Source of the DNA: Tipula vernalis
Lineage: Eukaryota; Arthropoda; Insecta; Diptera; Tipulidae
Direction: 5' to 3'
Length of the DNA stretch: 64,000 nucleotides
Assembly (NCBI GenBank): GCA_958295665.1
Contig: OY282560.1
Coordinates: 29,501,992 to 29,565,991, forward strand
Below are positions 52,770 to 64,000 of the stretch, one piece after another. The notes below the pieces were generated by a model that saw only the letters and a program-made list of their open reading frames with translations, ran no database searches and was not told where the DNA came from. Made by a program: the position numbers and the translations under genes. Each line of letters begins with the position of its first letter. The stretch's first letter is position 1.

Positions 52770-54010
52770 AATGAAGTTCTGTAATATGGCTAAGTAGGAT
52801 GGAATCTAGCTATTTTTTAATAGATTTTAATGAAATTTGACATGCGCGATGGAAATGGGATTCTAAAATGATTTTTATATAAAGTTCTGGAACCAAGTAG
52901 TATGGAACTTGACTATTCATTAACTGATTAAGATGAAATTAGGAAAACTTGGGACTTGGCTATTTCTTAATCGATTTTTGATCTGGTTTTAACAGATAAA
53001 TTTACACAGCTGCCTGGTTCCAGAAACCTCAACAGACAATAACTTTTATGATATTGTCTGTTGAGGTTTATCTGACTCTGGCAGCTGTTGAGGTTTCCCA
53101 TATTGATATATGTATTTATTAAACATCTGCCGGGAAATTTAATCACAATCAAAGGAAAATAAAAATAAGTGTGAAACCGCACGGGCGGGCAGCATTAGGT
53201 AAATTTCTAATGGTAGTGTAGCGTACCGGAATTAGAAAAATCATTCAAAATCTCATTTCCGTAAGAACTTTATTAAAAATAACTTTAGGATTTCTTTTCC
53301 TTCTCAAATTTCAAATTTCACTGAAATCTGTTTGAAAATAGATAAGTTGTATCCTAATAGATTGTTTTTCAGAACATTATCTAAAAATAATTTTAGAATC
53401 CGTTAAGGAATAGCCATGTGCCATTATAATTGGCTATTTTCCAGAAATTCATCAAAAAATCATTTTAGAATCTCATTTCCAACGCACATATCAAATTAAA
53501 TCATAATCGGTCAAGGAATTTCCAAGTTCAATCATAATTGGCTATATTCCTATAAAAATCATTTGTTACCCTCCTTGGCCATATTTCAGAATTTTATCTA
53601 AAAACCATTTTAGAATACCATTTCCAAATTGTACTAGTCGAGTTTCATCATAATCGCCTAAGACATAGCCAAGTTCCATCCTACTTGGTCATATTCCAGA
53701 ACTTTGTCCGAAAATTATTTTAAAATCCCGTTTCAATCGTACACGTGAAACTTCACTAAAATCCATTAAGAAATATCCAAGTTCCATTCAAATTGTCTAA
53801 ATTCCGGAACTTGATCTCAATATCATTTTAGAATCGCAATTCCGTTGTAGCTATCGAGTTTAATCGTAATCGGTTGAGAAATAGCCAAGTTCCATCCCAA
53901 TTGGCCATTTACCAAAACGCGATGTCAAATTTCATCATAATCTGTTAAGAAACAGTGAAGTTATATCCCGAATGGTCATATTTCATAAATTCGTTTAAAA
54001 TAATGTATAA
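52770..54010. mobile_element. Foldback element built of about 108-bp units, inserted in LINE
   Basis: The right half (53220-54010) is a direct array of degenerate units with landmarks CCAAGTTCCATCCTAATTGG, ATTCCAGAACTTTATC, TTTTAGAATCCCATTTCC and TCATAATCGGTTAAGAAATA. Their AAGTTCCAT start points at 53671, 53779 and 53887 give a 108-base period. The left half (52770-53000) contains the same unit in the opposite orientation about twice. The centre near 53046 is a perfect hairpin. Arrays of direct repeats in inverted orientation are the hallmark of FB-type foldback elements. The LINE RT lies on one side and its RNase H on the other, so the array interrupted it. Confidence 0.6.
53024..53069. repeat. 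Central hairpin of the 108-bp foldback array
   Basis: AAACCTCAACAGACAAT (53024-53040) and ATTGTCTGTTGAGGTTT (53053-53069) are perfect inverted 17-base arms around a 12-base loop. CAGCTGCC further out pairs as well. It sits at the turn point between the two array orientations. Confidence 0.85.
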
Positions 54011-54129
54011 CGTAAAAGATTAATCGATTAATCGGTCGAAAAGTGAGCAACTAATCGTTTTTCGTTTTGTTCGGAAACCGATTAATTATCCATCCCCTAG
54101 TTAATATGCAAGACACCGCTCGTATACAG
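54011..54129. other. Short stretch with TTAATCGATTAATC motif
   Basis: Contains GATTAATCGATTAATCGG near 54021 and its partial mirror CCGATTAATTATCC near 54077; otherwise nothing. It lies between the foldback array and LINE RT. Confidence 0.35.
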
Positions 54130-55010
54130 TAAGCGTAACAATTATTCGGAGATGTTTACCTGAAATGGTTAAAATCAGGTCATCAGCTTATTAGGTTTGA
54201 GCAATAAAGCCTGAATTCTGTAATTTGACAAGTAACTCGTCAATAATCAAGAGCCACAGCAGGGGTGATAATACTTCAACCTGGGGACAGCTCCAACTTT
54301 GGCAACTTTGACAATTAATACTGATAAACCAAAAAGCTCCGCCTTTACAATACGAGACCTAAGCATAGTTTCTGGCAAACCTTAAGCAAGCATTAGTAAT
54401 TATAGAAAAGGAAGTACTGTCAAAGACACCCGCAATAAGCAAGAATGTACCCGAAAGAATAAGCTCATTATTATTAAGTGATCTTTCAAGCCTTGTCCTT
54501 ACCAACCCTGTAAGCTTCCTGCATGTTACTGAATGAAGTGATAGATAAACAAAATATCTCTAATAAATCTGCCGACGATCTTTTCCAAATCTTTAAGAAA
54601 ACTAGGCGACAGACTAATAGGCCGAAATGTCTTGGAGTCAGTGTTATCAGACTTACCAGCTTTGAAGTTTGCTGCCTGGAAGATTTGGTGTAAATCGTCA
54701 AGAATAAAAGAAAACCCACACTGCAATTCAGCAGGAAAATCCTATCAGGGCCACCGGCTTCATTGAGTGCAAACGAGAATAGACTTCAACGAGGAGCATT
54801 GAGAGTGACCAGCCTTTGAGCTAGGGCCCAATCGGGGGTGCTGACAGAAAAGTTAGTATGTTCGGTGGCAACATGATCGGAATTTATAATGTTGCAACCG
54901 GGAAAACGGACGGAAAGATGCAGCTGACCCAACTTTGTTTTGGGAAAGGTTAATCTCGCATCAGAAAATCGCCAAGGACTACTTTTAGCCAAATTTTTTC
55001 ACAGAAGTTT
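54130..55010 (-). pseudogene. RNase H-bearing LINE: endonuclease end and RT N-terminal half
   Basis: Minus strand. 54992-54786 reads GQLHLSVRFPGCNIINSDHV, the end of an APE-type endonuclease. 54726-54480 carries the RT start: GFSFILDDLHQIFQAANFKA, then TFRPISLSPSFLKDLEKIVG, RFIRDILF. 54480-54130 continues in broken frames (GAF-type FDST, LSPLLWLLIIDELLVKLQNS, ADDLI). The YADD tyrosine is lost. The LINE continues, after the inserted array, at 52740. Confidence 0.65.
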
Positions 55011-55156
55011 ATCTATGAAGTTCTGTTAGCGGATTGTTTTATATTCTTTTTATGGTATTAGGAAACTAGCAAAGTCGCCCGTAATATTAGTCCTTTTGGC
55101 CTTATTTTTCAGCTTCCTAGCGATCTTCCTTAATTTTTTCAGCCCAGAAAAAAAGC
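55011..55156. other. Junction between LINE remnant and satellite
   Basis: LINE-like but unreadable sequence ending ...TTTTTTCAGCCCAGAAAAAAAG before the first monomer at about 55157. Confidence 0.4.
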
Positions 55157-58100
55157 TTTAAATGGTTAGAAATATTCGAGCTATCCAAATGCAAGTTGGC
55201 AAAATAAATACAGATCCTGAAGCCTATTGATAGAGCTATTGACCAACGTAATCGGAGCATTTTAGATTTTTGCCGTTCAAAATCTGTGGGCTATAGCACG
55301 GTTGATTTTCAATAAAATCGAATTTTCTATTAAATGGTTAGAAATAGTCGAGCAATCCAAATGCAAGTTGGCAAAATAAATACATATCCTGAAGCCTATT
55401 GATAGAGCTATTGACCAACGTAATCGGAGCATTTTAGATTTTTGCCGTTCAAAATCTGTGGGCTATAGCACGGTTGATTTTCAATAAAATCGAATTTTCT
55501 ATTAAATGGTTAGAAATAGTCGAGCAATCCACATGCAAGTTGGCAAAATAAATACAGATCCTGAAGCCTATTGATAGAGCTATTGACCAACGTAATCGGA
55601 GCATTTTAGATTTTTGCCGTTCAAAATCTGTGGGCTATAGCACAGTTGATTTTCAATAAAATCGAATTTTCTATTAAATGGTTAGAAATATTCGAGCAAT
55701 CCAAATGCAAGTTGGCAAAATAAATACAGATCCTGAAGCCTATTGATAGAGCTATTGACCAACGTAATCGGAGCATTTTAGATTTTTGCCGTTCAAAATC
55801 TGTGGGCTATAGCACGGTTGATTTTCAATAAAATCGAATTTTCTATTAAATGGTTAGAAATAGTCGAGCAATCCAAATGCAAGTTGGCAAAATAAATACA
55901 GATCCTGAAGCCTATTGATAGAGCTATTGACCAACGTAATCGGAGCATTTTAGATTTTTGCCGTTCAAAATCTGTGGGCTATAGCACGGTTGATTTTCAA
56001 TAAAATCGAATTTTCTATTAAATGGTTAGAAATAGTCGAGCAATCCACATGCAAGTTGGCAAAATAAATACAGATCCTGAAGCCTATTGATAGAGCTATT
56101 GACCAACGTAATCGGAGCATTTTAGATTTTTGCCGTTCAAAATCTGTGGGCTATAGCACAGTTGATTTTCAATAAAATCGAATTTTCTATTAAATGGTTA
56201 GAAATATTCGAGCAATCCAAATGCAAGTTGGCAAAATAAATACAGATCCTGAAGCCTATTGATAGAGCTATTGACCAACGTAATCGGAGCATTTTAGATT
56301 TTTGCCGTTCAAAATCTGTGGGCTATAGCACAGTTGATTTTCAATAAAATCGAATTTTCTATTAAATGGTTAGAAATATTCGAGCAATCCAAATGCAAGT
56401 TGGCAAAATAAATACAGATCCTGAAGCCTATTGATAGAGCTATTGACCAACGTAATCGGAGCATTTTAGATTTTTGCCGTTCAATAGCACAGTTGATTTT
56501 CAATAAAATCGAATTGTCTATTAAATGTTTAGAAATATTCGAGCAATCCAAATGCAAGTTGGCAAAATAAATACAGATCCTGAAGCCTATTGATAGAGCT
56601 ATTGACCAACGTAATCGGAGCATTTTAGATTTTTGCCGTTCAAAATCTGTGGGCTATACACAGTTGATTTTTAATAAAATCGAATTTTCTAATAAATGGT
56701 TAGAAATATTCGAGCAATCCAAATGCAAGTTGGCAAAATAAATACAGATCCTGAAGCCTATTGATAGAGCTATTGACCAACGTAATCGGAGCATTTTAGA
56801 TTTTTGCCGTTCAAAATCTGTGGGCTATAGCACAGTTGATTTTCAATAAAATCGAATTGTCTATTAAATGTTTAGAAATATTCGAGCAATCCAAATGCAA
56901 GTTGGCAAAATAAATACAGATCCTGAAGCCTATTGATAGAGCTATTAACCAACGTAATCGGAGCATTTTAGATTTTTGCCGTTCAAAATCTGTGGGCTAT
57001 ACACAGTTGATTTTTAATAAAATCGAATTTTCTAATAAATGGTTAGAAATATTCGAGCAATCCAAATGCAAGTTGGCAAAATAAATACAGATCCTGAAGC
57101 CTATTGATAGAGCTATTGACCAACGTAATCGGAGCATTTTAGATTTTTGCCGTTCAAAATCTGTGGGCTATAGCACAGTTGATTTTCAATAAAATCGAAT
57201 TTTCTATTAAATGGTTAGAAATATTCGAGCAATCCAAATGCAAGTTGGCAAAATAAATACAGATCCTGAAGCCTATTGATAGAGCTATTGACCAACGTAA
57301 TCGGAGCATTTTAGATTTTTGCCGTTCAAAATCTGTGGGCTATACACAGTTGATTTTTAATAAAATCGAATTTTCTAATAAATGGTTAGAAATATTCGAG
57401 CAATCCAAATGCAAGTTGGCAAAATAAATACAGATCCTGAAGCCTATTGATAGAGCTATTGACCAACGTAATCGGAGCATTTTAGATTTTTGCCGTTCAA
57501 AATCTGTGGGCTATAGCACAGTTGATTTTCAATAAAATCGAATTTTCTATTAAATGGTTAGAAATATTCGAGCAATCCAAATGCAAGTTGGCAAAATAAA
57601 TACAGATCCTGAAGCCTATTGATAGAGCTATTGACCAACGTAATCGGAGCATTTTAGATTTTTGCCGTTCAAAATCTGTGGGCTATAGCACAGTTGATTT
57701 TTAATAAAATCGAATTTTCTAATAAATGGTTAGAAATATTCGAGCAATCCAAATGCAAGTTGGCAAAATAAATACAGATCCTGAAGCCTATTGATAGAGC
57801 TATTGACCAACGTAATCGGAGCATTTTAGATTTTTGCCGTTCAAAATCTGTGGGCTATAGCACAGTTGATTTTTAATAAAATCGAATTTTCTAATAAATG
57901 GTTAGAAATATTCGAGCAATCCAAATGCAAGTTGGCAAAATAAATACAGATCCTGAAGCCTATTGATAGAGCTATTGACCAACGTAATCGGAGCATTTTA
58001 GATTTTTGCCGTTCAAAATCTGTGGGCAGCACAGTTGATTTTCAATAAAATCGAATTTTCTATTAAATGCTTAGAAATAGTCGAGCAATCCACATGCAAG

Positions 58101-61100
58101 TTGGCAAAATAAATACAGATCCTGAAGCCTATTGATAGAGCTATTGACCAACGTAATCGGAGCATTTTAGATTTTTGCCGTTCAAAATCTGTGGGCTATA
58201 GCACAGTTGATTTTCAATAAAATCGAATTTTCTATTAAATGTTTAGAAATATTCGAGCAATCCAAATGCAAGTTGGCAAAATAAATACAGATCCTGAAGC
58301 CTATTGATAGAGCTATTGACCAACGTAATCGGAGCATTTTAGATTTTTGCCGTTCAAAATCTGTGGGCTATAGCACAGTTGATTTTCAATAAAATCGAAT
58401 TTTCTATTAAATGTTTAGAAATATTCGAGCAATCCAAATGCAAGTTGGCAAAATAAATACAGATCCTGAAGCCTATTGATAGAGCTATTGACCAACGTAA
58501 TCGGAGCATTTTAGATTTTTGCCGTTCAAAATCTGTGGGCTATAGCACAGTTGATTTTCAATAAAATCGAATTTTCTATTAAATGGTTAGAAATAGTCGA
58601 GCAATCCACATGGAAGTTGGCAAAATAAATACAGATCCTGAAGCCTATTGATAGAGCTATTGACCAACGTAATCGGAGCATTTTAGATTTTTGCCGTTCA
58701 AAATCTGTGGGCTATAGCACAGTTGATTTTCAATAAAATCGAATTTTCTATTAAATGGTTAGAAATAGTCGAGCAATCCACATGGAAGTTGGCAAAATAA
58801 ATACAGATCCTGAAGCCTATTGATAGAGCTATTGACCAACGTAATCGGAGCATTTTAGATTTTTGCCGTTCAAAATCTGTGGGCTATAGCACAGTTGATT
58901 TTCAATAAAATCGAATTGTCTATTAAATGTTTAGAAATATTCGAGCAATCCAAATGCAAGTTGGCAAAATAAATACAGATCCTGAAGCCTATTGATAGAG
59001 CTATTGACCAACGTAATCGGAGCATTTTAGATTTTTGCCGTTCAAAATCTGTGGGCTATACACAGTTGATTTTTAATAAAATCGAATTTTCTAATAAATG
59101 GTTAGAAATATTCGAGCAATCCAAATGCAAGTTGGCAAAATAAATACAGATCCTGAAGCCTATTGATAGAGCTATTGACCAACGTAATCGGAGCATTTTA
59201 GATTTTTGCCGTTCAAAATCTGTGGGCTATAGCACAGTTGATTTTCAATAAAATCGAATTTTCTATTAAATGGTTAGAAATATTCGAGCAATCCAAATGC
59301 AAGTTGGCAAAATAAATACAGATCCTAGAGCCTATTGATAGAGCTATTGACCAACGTAATCGGCGCATTTTAGATTTTCGCCGTTCAAAATCTGTGGGCT
59401 ATAGCACAGTTGATTTTCAATAAAATCGAATTTTCTATTAAATGTTTAGAAATATTCGAGCAATCCAAATGCAAGTTGGCAAAATAAATACAGATCCTGA
59501 AGCCTATTGATAGAGCTATTGACCAACGTAATCGGAGCATTTTAGATTTTTGCCGTTCAAAATCTGTGGGCTATAGCACAGTTGATTTTCAATAAAATCG
59601 AATTTTCTATTAAATGGTTAGAAATAGTCGAGCAATCCACATGGAAGTTGGCAAAATAAATACAGATCCTGAAGCCTATTGATAGAGCTATTGACCAACG
59701 TAATCGGAGCATTTTAGATTTTTGCCGTTAAAAATCTGTGGGCTATACACAGTTGATTTTTAATAAAATCGAATTTTCTAATAAATGGTTAGAAATATTC
59801 GAGCAATCCAAATGCAAGTTGGCAAAATAAATACAGATCCTGAAGCCTATTGATAGAGCTATTGACCAACGTAATCGGAGCATTTTAGATTTTTGCCGTT
59901 CAAAATCTGTGGGCTATAGCACAGTTGATTTTCAATAAAATCGAATTTTCTATTAAATGGTTAGAAATATTCGAGCAATCCAAATGCAAGTTGGCAAAAT
60001 AAATACAGATCCTAGAGCCTATTGATAGAGCTATTGACCAACGTAATCGGCGCATTTTAGATTTTCGCCGTTCAAAATCTGTGGGCTATAGCACAGTTGA
60101 TTTTCAATAAAATCGAATTTTCTATTAAATGTTTAGAAATATTCGAGCAATCCAAATGCAAGTTGGCAAAATAAATACAGATCCTGAAGCCTATTGATAG
60201 AGCTATTGACCAACGTAATCGGCGCATTTTAGATTTTCGCCGTTCAAAATCTGTGGGCTATAGCACAGTTGGTTTTCAATAAAATCGAATTTTCTATTAA
60301 ATGTTTAGAAATATTCGAGCAATCCAAATGCAAGTTGGCAAAATAAATACAGATCCTAGAGCCTATTGATAGAGCTATTGACCAACGTAATCGGAGCATT
60401 TTAGATTTTCGCCGTTCAAAATCTGTGGGCTATAGCACAGTTGATTTTCAATAAAATCGAATTTTCTATTAAATGTTTAGAAATATTCGAGCAATCCAAA
60501 TGCAAGTTGGCAAAATAAATACAGATCCTGAAGCCTATTGATAGAGCTATTGACCAACGTAATCGGAGCATTTTAGATTTTTGCCGTTCAAAATCTGTGG
60601 GCTATAGCACAGTTGATTTTCAATAAAATCGAATTTTCTATTAAATGGTTAGAAATAGTCGAGCAATCCACATGGAAGTTGGCAAAATAAATACAGATCC
60701 TGAAGCCTATTGATAGAGCTATTGACCAACGTAATCGGAGCATTTTAGATTTTTGCCGTTCAAAATCTGTGGGCTATAGCACAGTTGATTTTCAATAAAA
60801 TCGAATTTTCTATTAAATGGTTAGAAATAGTCGAGCAATCCACATGGAAGTTGGCAAAATAAATACAGATCCTGAAGCCTATTGATAGAGCTATTGACCA
60901 ACGTAATCGGAGCATTTTAGATTTTTGCCGTTCAAAATCTGTGGGCTATAGCACAGTTGATTTTCAATAAAATCGAATTGTCTATTAAATGTTTAGAAAT
61001 ATTCGAGCAATCCAAATGCAAGTTGGCAAAATAAATACAGATCCTGAAGCCTATTGATAGAGCTATTGACCAACGTAATCGGAGCATTTTAGATTTTTGC

Positions 61101-64000
61101 CGTTCAAAATCTGTGGGCTATAGCACAGTTGATTTTTAATAAAATCGAATTTTCTAATAAATGGTTAGAAATATTCGAGCAATCCAAATGCAAGTTGGCA
61201 AAATAAATACAGATCCTGAAGCCTATTGATAGAGCTATTGACCAACGTAATCGGAGCATTTTAGATTTTTGCCGTTCAAAATCTGTGGGCTATAGCACAG
61301 TTGATTTTCAATAAAATCGAATTTTCTATTAAATGGTTAGAAATATTCGAGCAATCCAAATGCAAGTTGGCAAAATAAATACAGATCCTGAAGCCTATTG
61401 ATAGAGCTATTGACCAACGTAATCGGCGCATTTTAGATTTTCGCCGTTCAAAATCTGTGGGCTATAGCACAGTTGATTTTCAATAAAATCGAATTGTCTA
61501 TTAAATGTTTAGAAATATTCGAGCAATCCAAATGCAAGTTGGCAAAATAAATACAGATCCTGAAGCCTATTGATAGAGCTATTGACCAACGTAATCGGAG
61601 CATTTTAGATTTTTGCCGTTCAAAATCTGTGGGCTATACACAGTTGATTTTCAATAAAATCGAATTTTCTAATAAATGGTTAGAAATATTCGAGCAATCC
61701 AAATGCAAGTTGGCAAAATAAATACAGATCCTGAAGCCTATTGATAGAGCTATTGACCAACGTAATCGGAGCATTTTAGATTTTTGCCGTTCAAAATCTG
61801 TGGGCTATAGCACAGTTGATTTTCAATAAAATCGAATTTTCTATTAAATGGTTAGAAATATTCGAGCAATCCAAATGCAAGTTGGCAAAATAAATACAGA
61901 TCCTGAAGCCTATTGATAGAGCTATTGACCAACGTAATCGGAGCATTTTAGATTTTTGCCGTTCAAAATCTGTGGGCTATAGCACAGTTGATTTTCAATA
62001 AAATCGAATTTTCTATTAAATGGTTAGAAATAGTCGAGCAATCCACATGGAAGTTGGCAAAATAAATACAGATCCTGAAGCCTATTGATAGAGCTATTGA
62101 CCAACGTAATCGGAGCATTTTAGATTTTTGCCGTTCAAAATCTGTGGGCTATAGCACAGTTGATTTTCAATAAAATCGAATTTTCTATTAAATGGTTAGA
62201 AATAGTCGAGCAATCCACATGGAAGTTGGCAAAATAAATACAGATCCTGAAGCCTATTGATAGAGCTATTGACCAACGTAATCGGAGCATTTTAGATTTT
62301 TGCCGTTCAAAATCTGTGGGCTATACACAGTTGATTTTTAATAAAATCGAATTTTCTAATAAATGGTTAGAAATATTCGAGCAATCCAAATGCAAGTTGG
62401 CAAAATAAATACAGATCCTGAAGCCTATTGATAGAGCTATTGACCAACGTAATCGGAGCATTTTAGATTTTTGCCGTTCAAAATCTGTGGGCTATAGCAC
62501 AGTTGATTTTCAATAAAATCGAATTTTCTATTAAATGGTTAGAAATATTCGAGCAATCCAAATGCAAGTTGGCAAAATAAATACAGATCCTAGAGCCTAT
62601 TGATAGAGCTATTGACCAACGTAATCGGCGCATTTTAGATTTTCGCCGTTCAAAATCTGTGGGCTATAGCACAGTTGATTTTTAATAAAATCGAATTTTC
62701 TATTAAATGTTTAGAAATATTCGAGCAATCCAAATGCAAGTTGGCAAAATAAATACAGATCCTGAAGCCTATTGATAGAGCTATTGACCAACGTAATCGG
62801 CGCATTTTAGATTTTCGCCGTTCAAAATCTGTGGGCTATAGCACAGTTGGTTTTCAATAAAATCGAATTTTCTATTAAATGTTTAGAAATATTCGAGCAA
62901 TCCAAATGCAAGTTGGCAAAATAAATACAGATCCTAGAGCCTATTGATAGAGCTATTGACCAACGTAATCGGCGCATTTTAGATTTTCGCCGTTCAAAAT
63001 CTGTGGGCTATAGCACAGTTGATTTTCAATAAAATCGAATTTTCTATTAAATGTTTAGAAATATTCGAGCAATCCAAATGCAAGTTGGCAAAATAAATAC
63101 AGATCCTGAAGCCTATTGATAGAGCTATTGACCAACGTAATCGGAGCATTTTAGATTTTTGCCGTTCAAAATCTGTGGGCTATAGCACAGTTGATTTTCA
63201 ATAAAATCGAATTTTCTATTAAATGGTTAGAAATAGTCGAGCAATCCACATGGAAGTTGGCAAAATAAATACAGATCCTGAAGCCTATTGATAGAGCTAT
63301 TGACCAACGTAATCGGAGCATTTTAGATTTTTGCCGTTCAAAATCTGTGGGCTATAGCACAGTTGATTTTCAATAAAATCGAATTTTCTATTAAATGGTT
63401 AGAAATAGTCGAGCAATCCACATGGAAGTTGGCAAAATAAATACAGATCCTGAAGCCTATTGATAGAGCTATTGACCAACGTAATCGGAGCATTTTAGAT
63501 TTTTGCCGTTCAAAATCTGTGGGCTATAGCACAGTTGATTTTCAATAAAATCGAATTGTCTATTAAATGTTTAGAAATATTCGAGCAATCCAAATGCAAG
63601 TTGGCAAAATAAATACAGATCCTGAAGCCTATTGATAGAGCTATTGACCAACGTAATCGGAGCATTTTAGATTTTTGCCGTTCAAAATCTGTGGGCTATA
63701 CACAGTTGATTTTTAATAAAATCGAATTTTCTAATAAATGGTTAGAAATATTCGAGCAATCCAAATGCAAGTTGGCAAAATAAATACAGATCCTGAAGCC
63801 TATTGATAGAGCTATTGACCAACGTAATCGGAGCATTTTAGATTTTTGCCGTTCAAAATCTGTGGGCTGTAGCACAGTTGATTTTCAATAAAATCGAATT
63901 TTCTATTAAATGGTTAGAAATATTCGAGCAATCCAAATGCAAGTTGGCAAAATAAATACAGATCCTGAAGCCTATTGATAGAGCTATTGACCAACGTAAT
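55157..64000. repeat. 172-bp tandem satellite, about 51 monomers, continues past window end
   Basis: Successive TAAATGGTTAGAAATA starts fall at 172-base steps (AATGG at 55161, 55333, 55505, 55677, 55849, 56021 and so on). Identity between monomers is very high. Frequent variants: GGTT/GTTT after AAAT, ATTCGAG/AGTCGAG, CCAAATGC/CCACATGC/CCACATGG, CCTGAAG/CCTAGAG, CGGAGC with TTTTTGCC or CGGCGC with TTTTCGCC, TATAGCACAG/TATACACAG, and TTCTATT/TTGTCTATT/TTCTAATAA. One monomer near 56483 and one near 58027 have short deletions. 172 is not a multiple of 3, so frames cannot run on, and the short ORFs are repeat artefacts. Probably pericentromeric or other heterochromatin; no transcript evidence. 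Confidence 0.97.
59612..64000. repeat. Higher-order repeat of 15 monomers (about 2.58 kb) in the satellite
   Basis: From 59612 to at least 61400 the order of monomer variants matches that from about 62190 onward. The private variant GCACAGTTGGTTTTCAAT occurs only at 60263-60280 and 62841-62858, 2578 bases apart, which is 15 monomers less 2 bases. The flanking pattern is the same on each side: CACATGG, TACACAG/CTAATAA, CTAGAG with CGGCGC, GTTT, GTTT with CTAGAG, GTTT, then CACATGG twice. The second copy runs off the window. Confidence 0.75.

Noticed and set aside
56309..58032. Short minus-strand frames with repeated peptide text inside the satellite
   Set aside because: They arise from the repeat itself. 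172 is not divisible by 3, so frames shift each unit, and the peptides appear only where indels happen to extend them.
55157..64000. Regularly spaced repeats that might suggest a CRISPR array
   Set aside because: Units are contiguous 172-base copies with no unique spacers, in a eukaryotic genome. This is satellite DNA.

Overview
The window is eukaryotic DNA, AT-rich and dominated by transposable elements. It is almost certainly an insect, and a fly (Diptera) is my best guess. The insect call rests on a secreted adenosine deaminase growth factor (ADGF) gene with two 69-bp GT-AG introns, on the mix of gypsy, copia, Jockey-type and I-type elements, Harbinger, FLYWCH-MULE and Helitron remains, and on CATA-type microsatellites. 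The fly call is weak.

Only two stretches look like ordinary host genes. One is a three-exon gene (4756-5481) for a 120-residue secreted protein of no family I recognise. The other is a complete three-exon ADGF/ADA2-type gene (49185-50948, 541 residues) with a signal peptide and all zinc and catalytic residues.

Layout: 1-4020 holds two decayed gypsy fragments, the second split by an RNase H-bearing LINE remnant. 4643-5562 is the small secreted gene. 5910-6157 is a MITE. 6318-13300 is a tRNA-like foldback repeat whose left arm was split by a nearly complete Jockey-type LINE (6710-11975). 13330-18410 holds a gypsy 3' end with its LTR, then another gypsy interrupted by a copia remnant. 20330-21560 is a copia fragment. 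24500-31060 is an old gypsy interrupted by a young gypsy with two identical LTRs (24772-29514). 31700-32600 is a further gypsy scrap. 34666-44256 is a field of DNA transposons: small hairpin elements, a Harbinger (35994-38026), and a MULE (38404-40495) sitting inside an I-type LINE 3' end. 46070-46690 is a Helitron helicase remnant and 47290-48240 a LINE scrap. 49185-50948 is ADGF. 51950-54990 is another LINE split by a foldback array of about 108-bp units. 55157 to the window end is a 172-bp tandem satellite of about 51 copies with higher-order structure.

The genes do not form an operon or pathway. The organising theme is nesting: element boundaries could be fixed repeatedly because one element interrupts a recognisable other one. 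I found no convincing new multi-gene system. The most original items are the higher-order satellite, the foldback structures, the inverted partial duplication inside Harbinger, and the unknown secreted protein.
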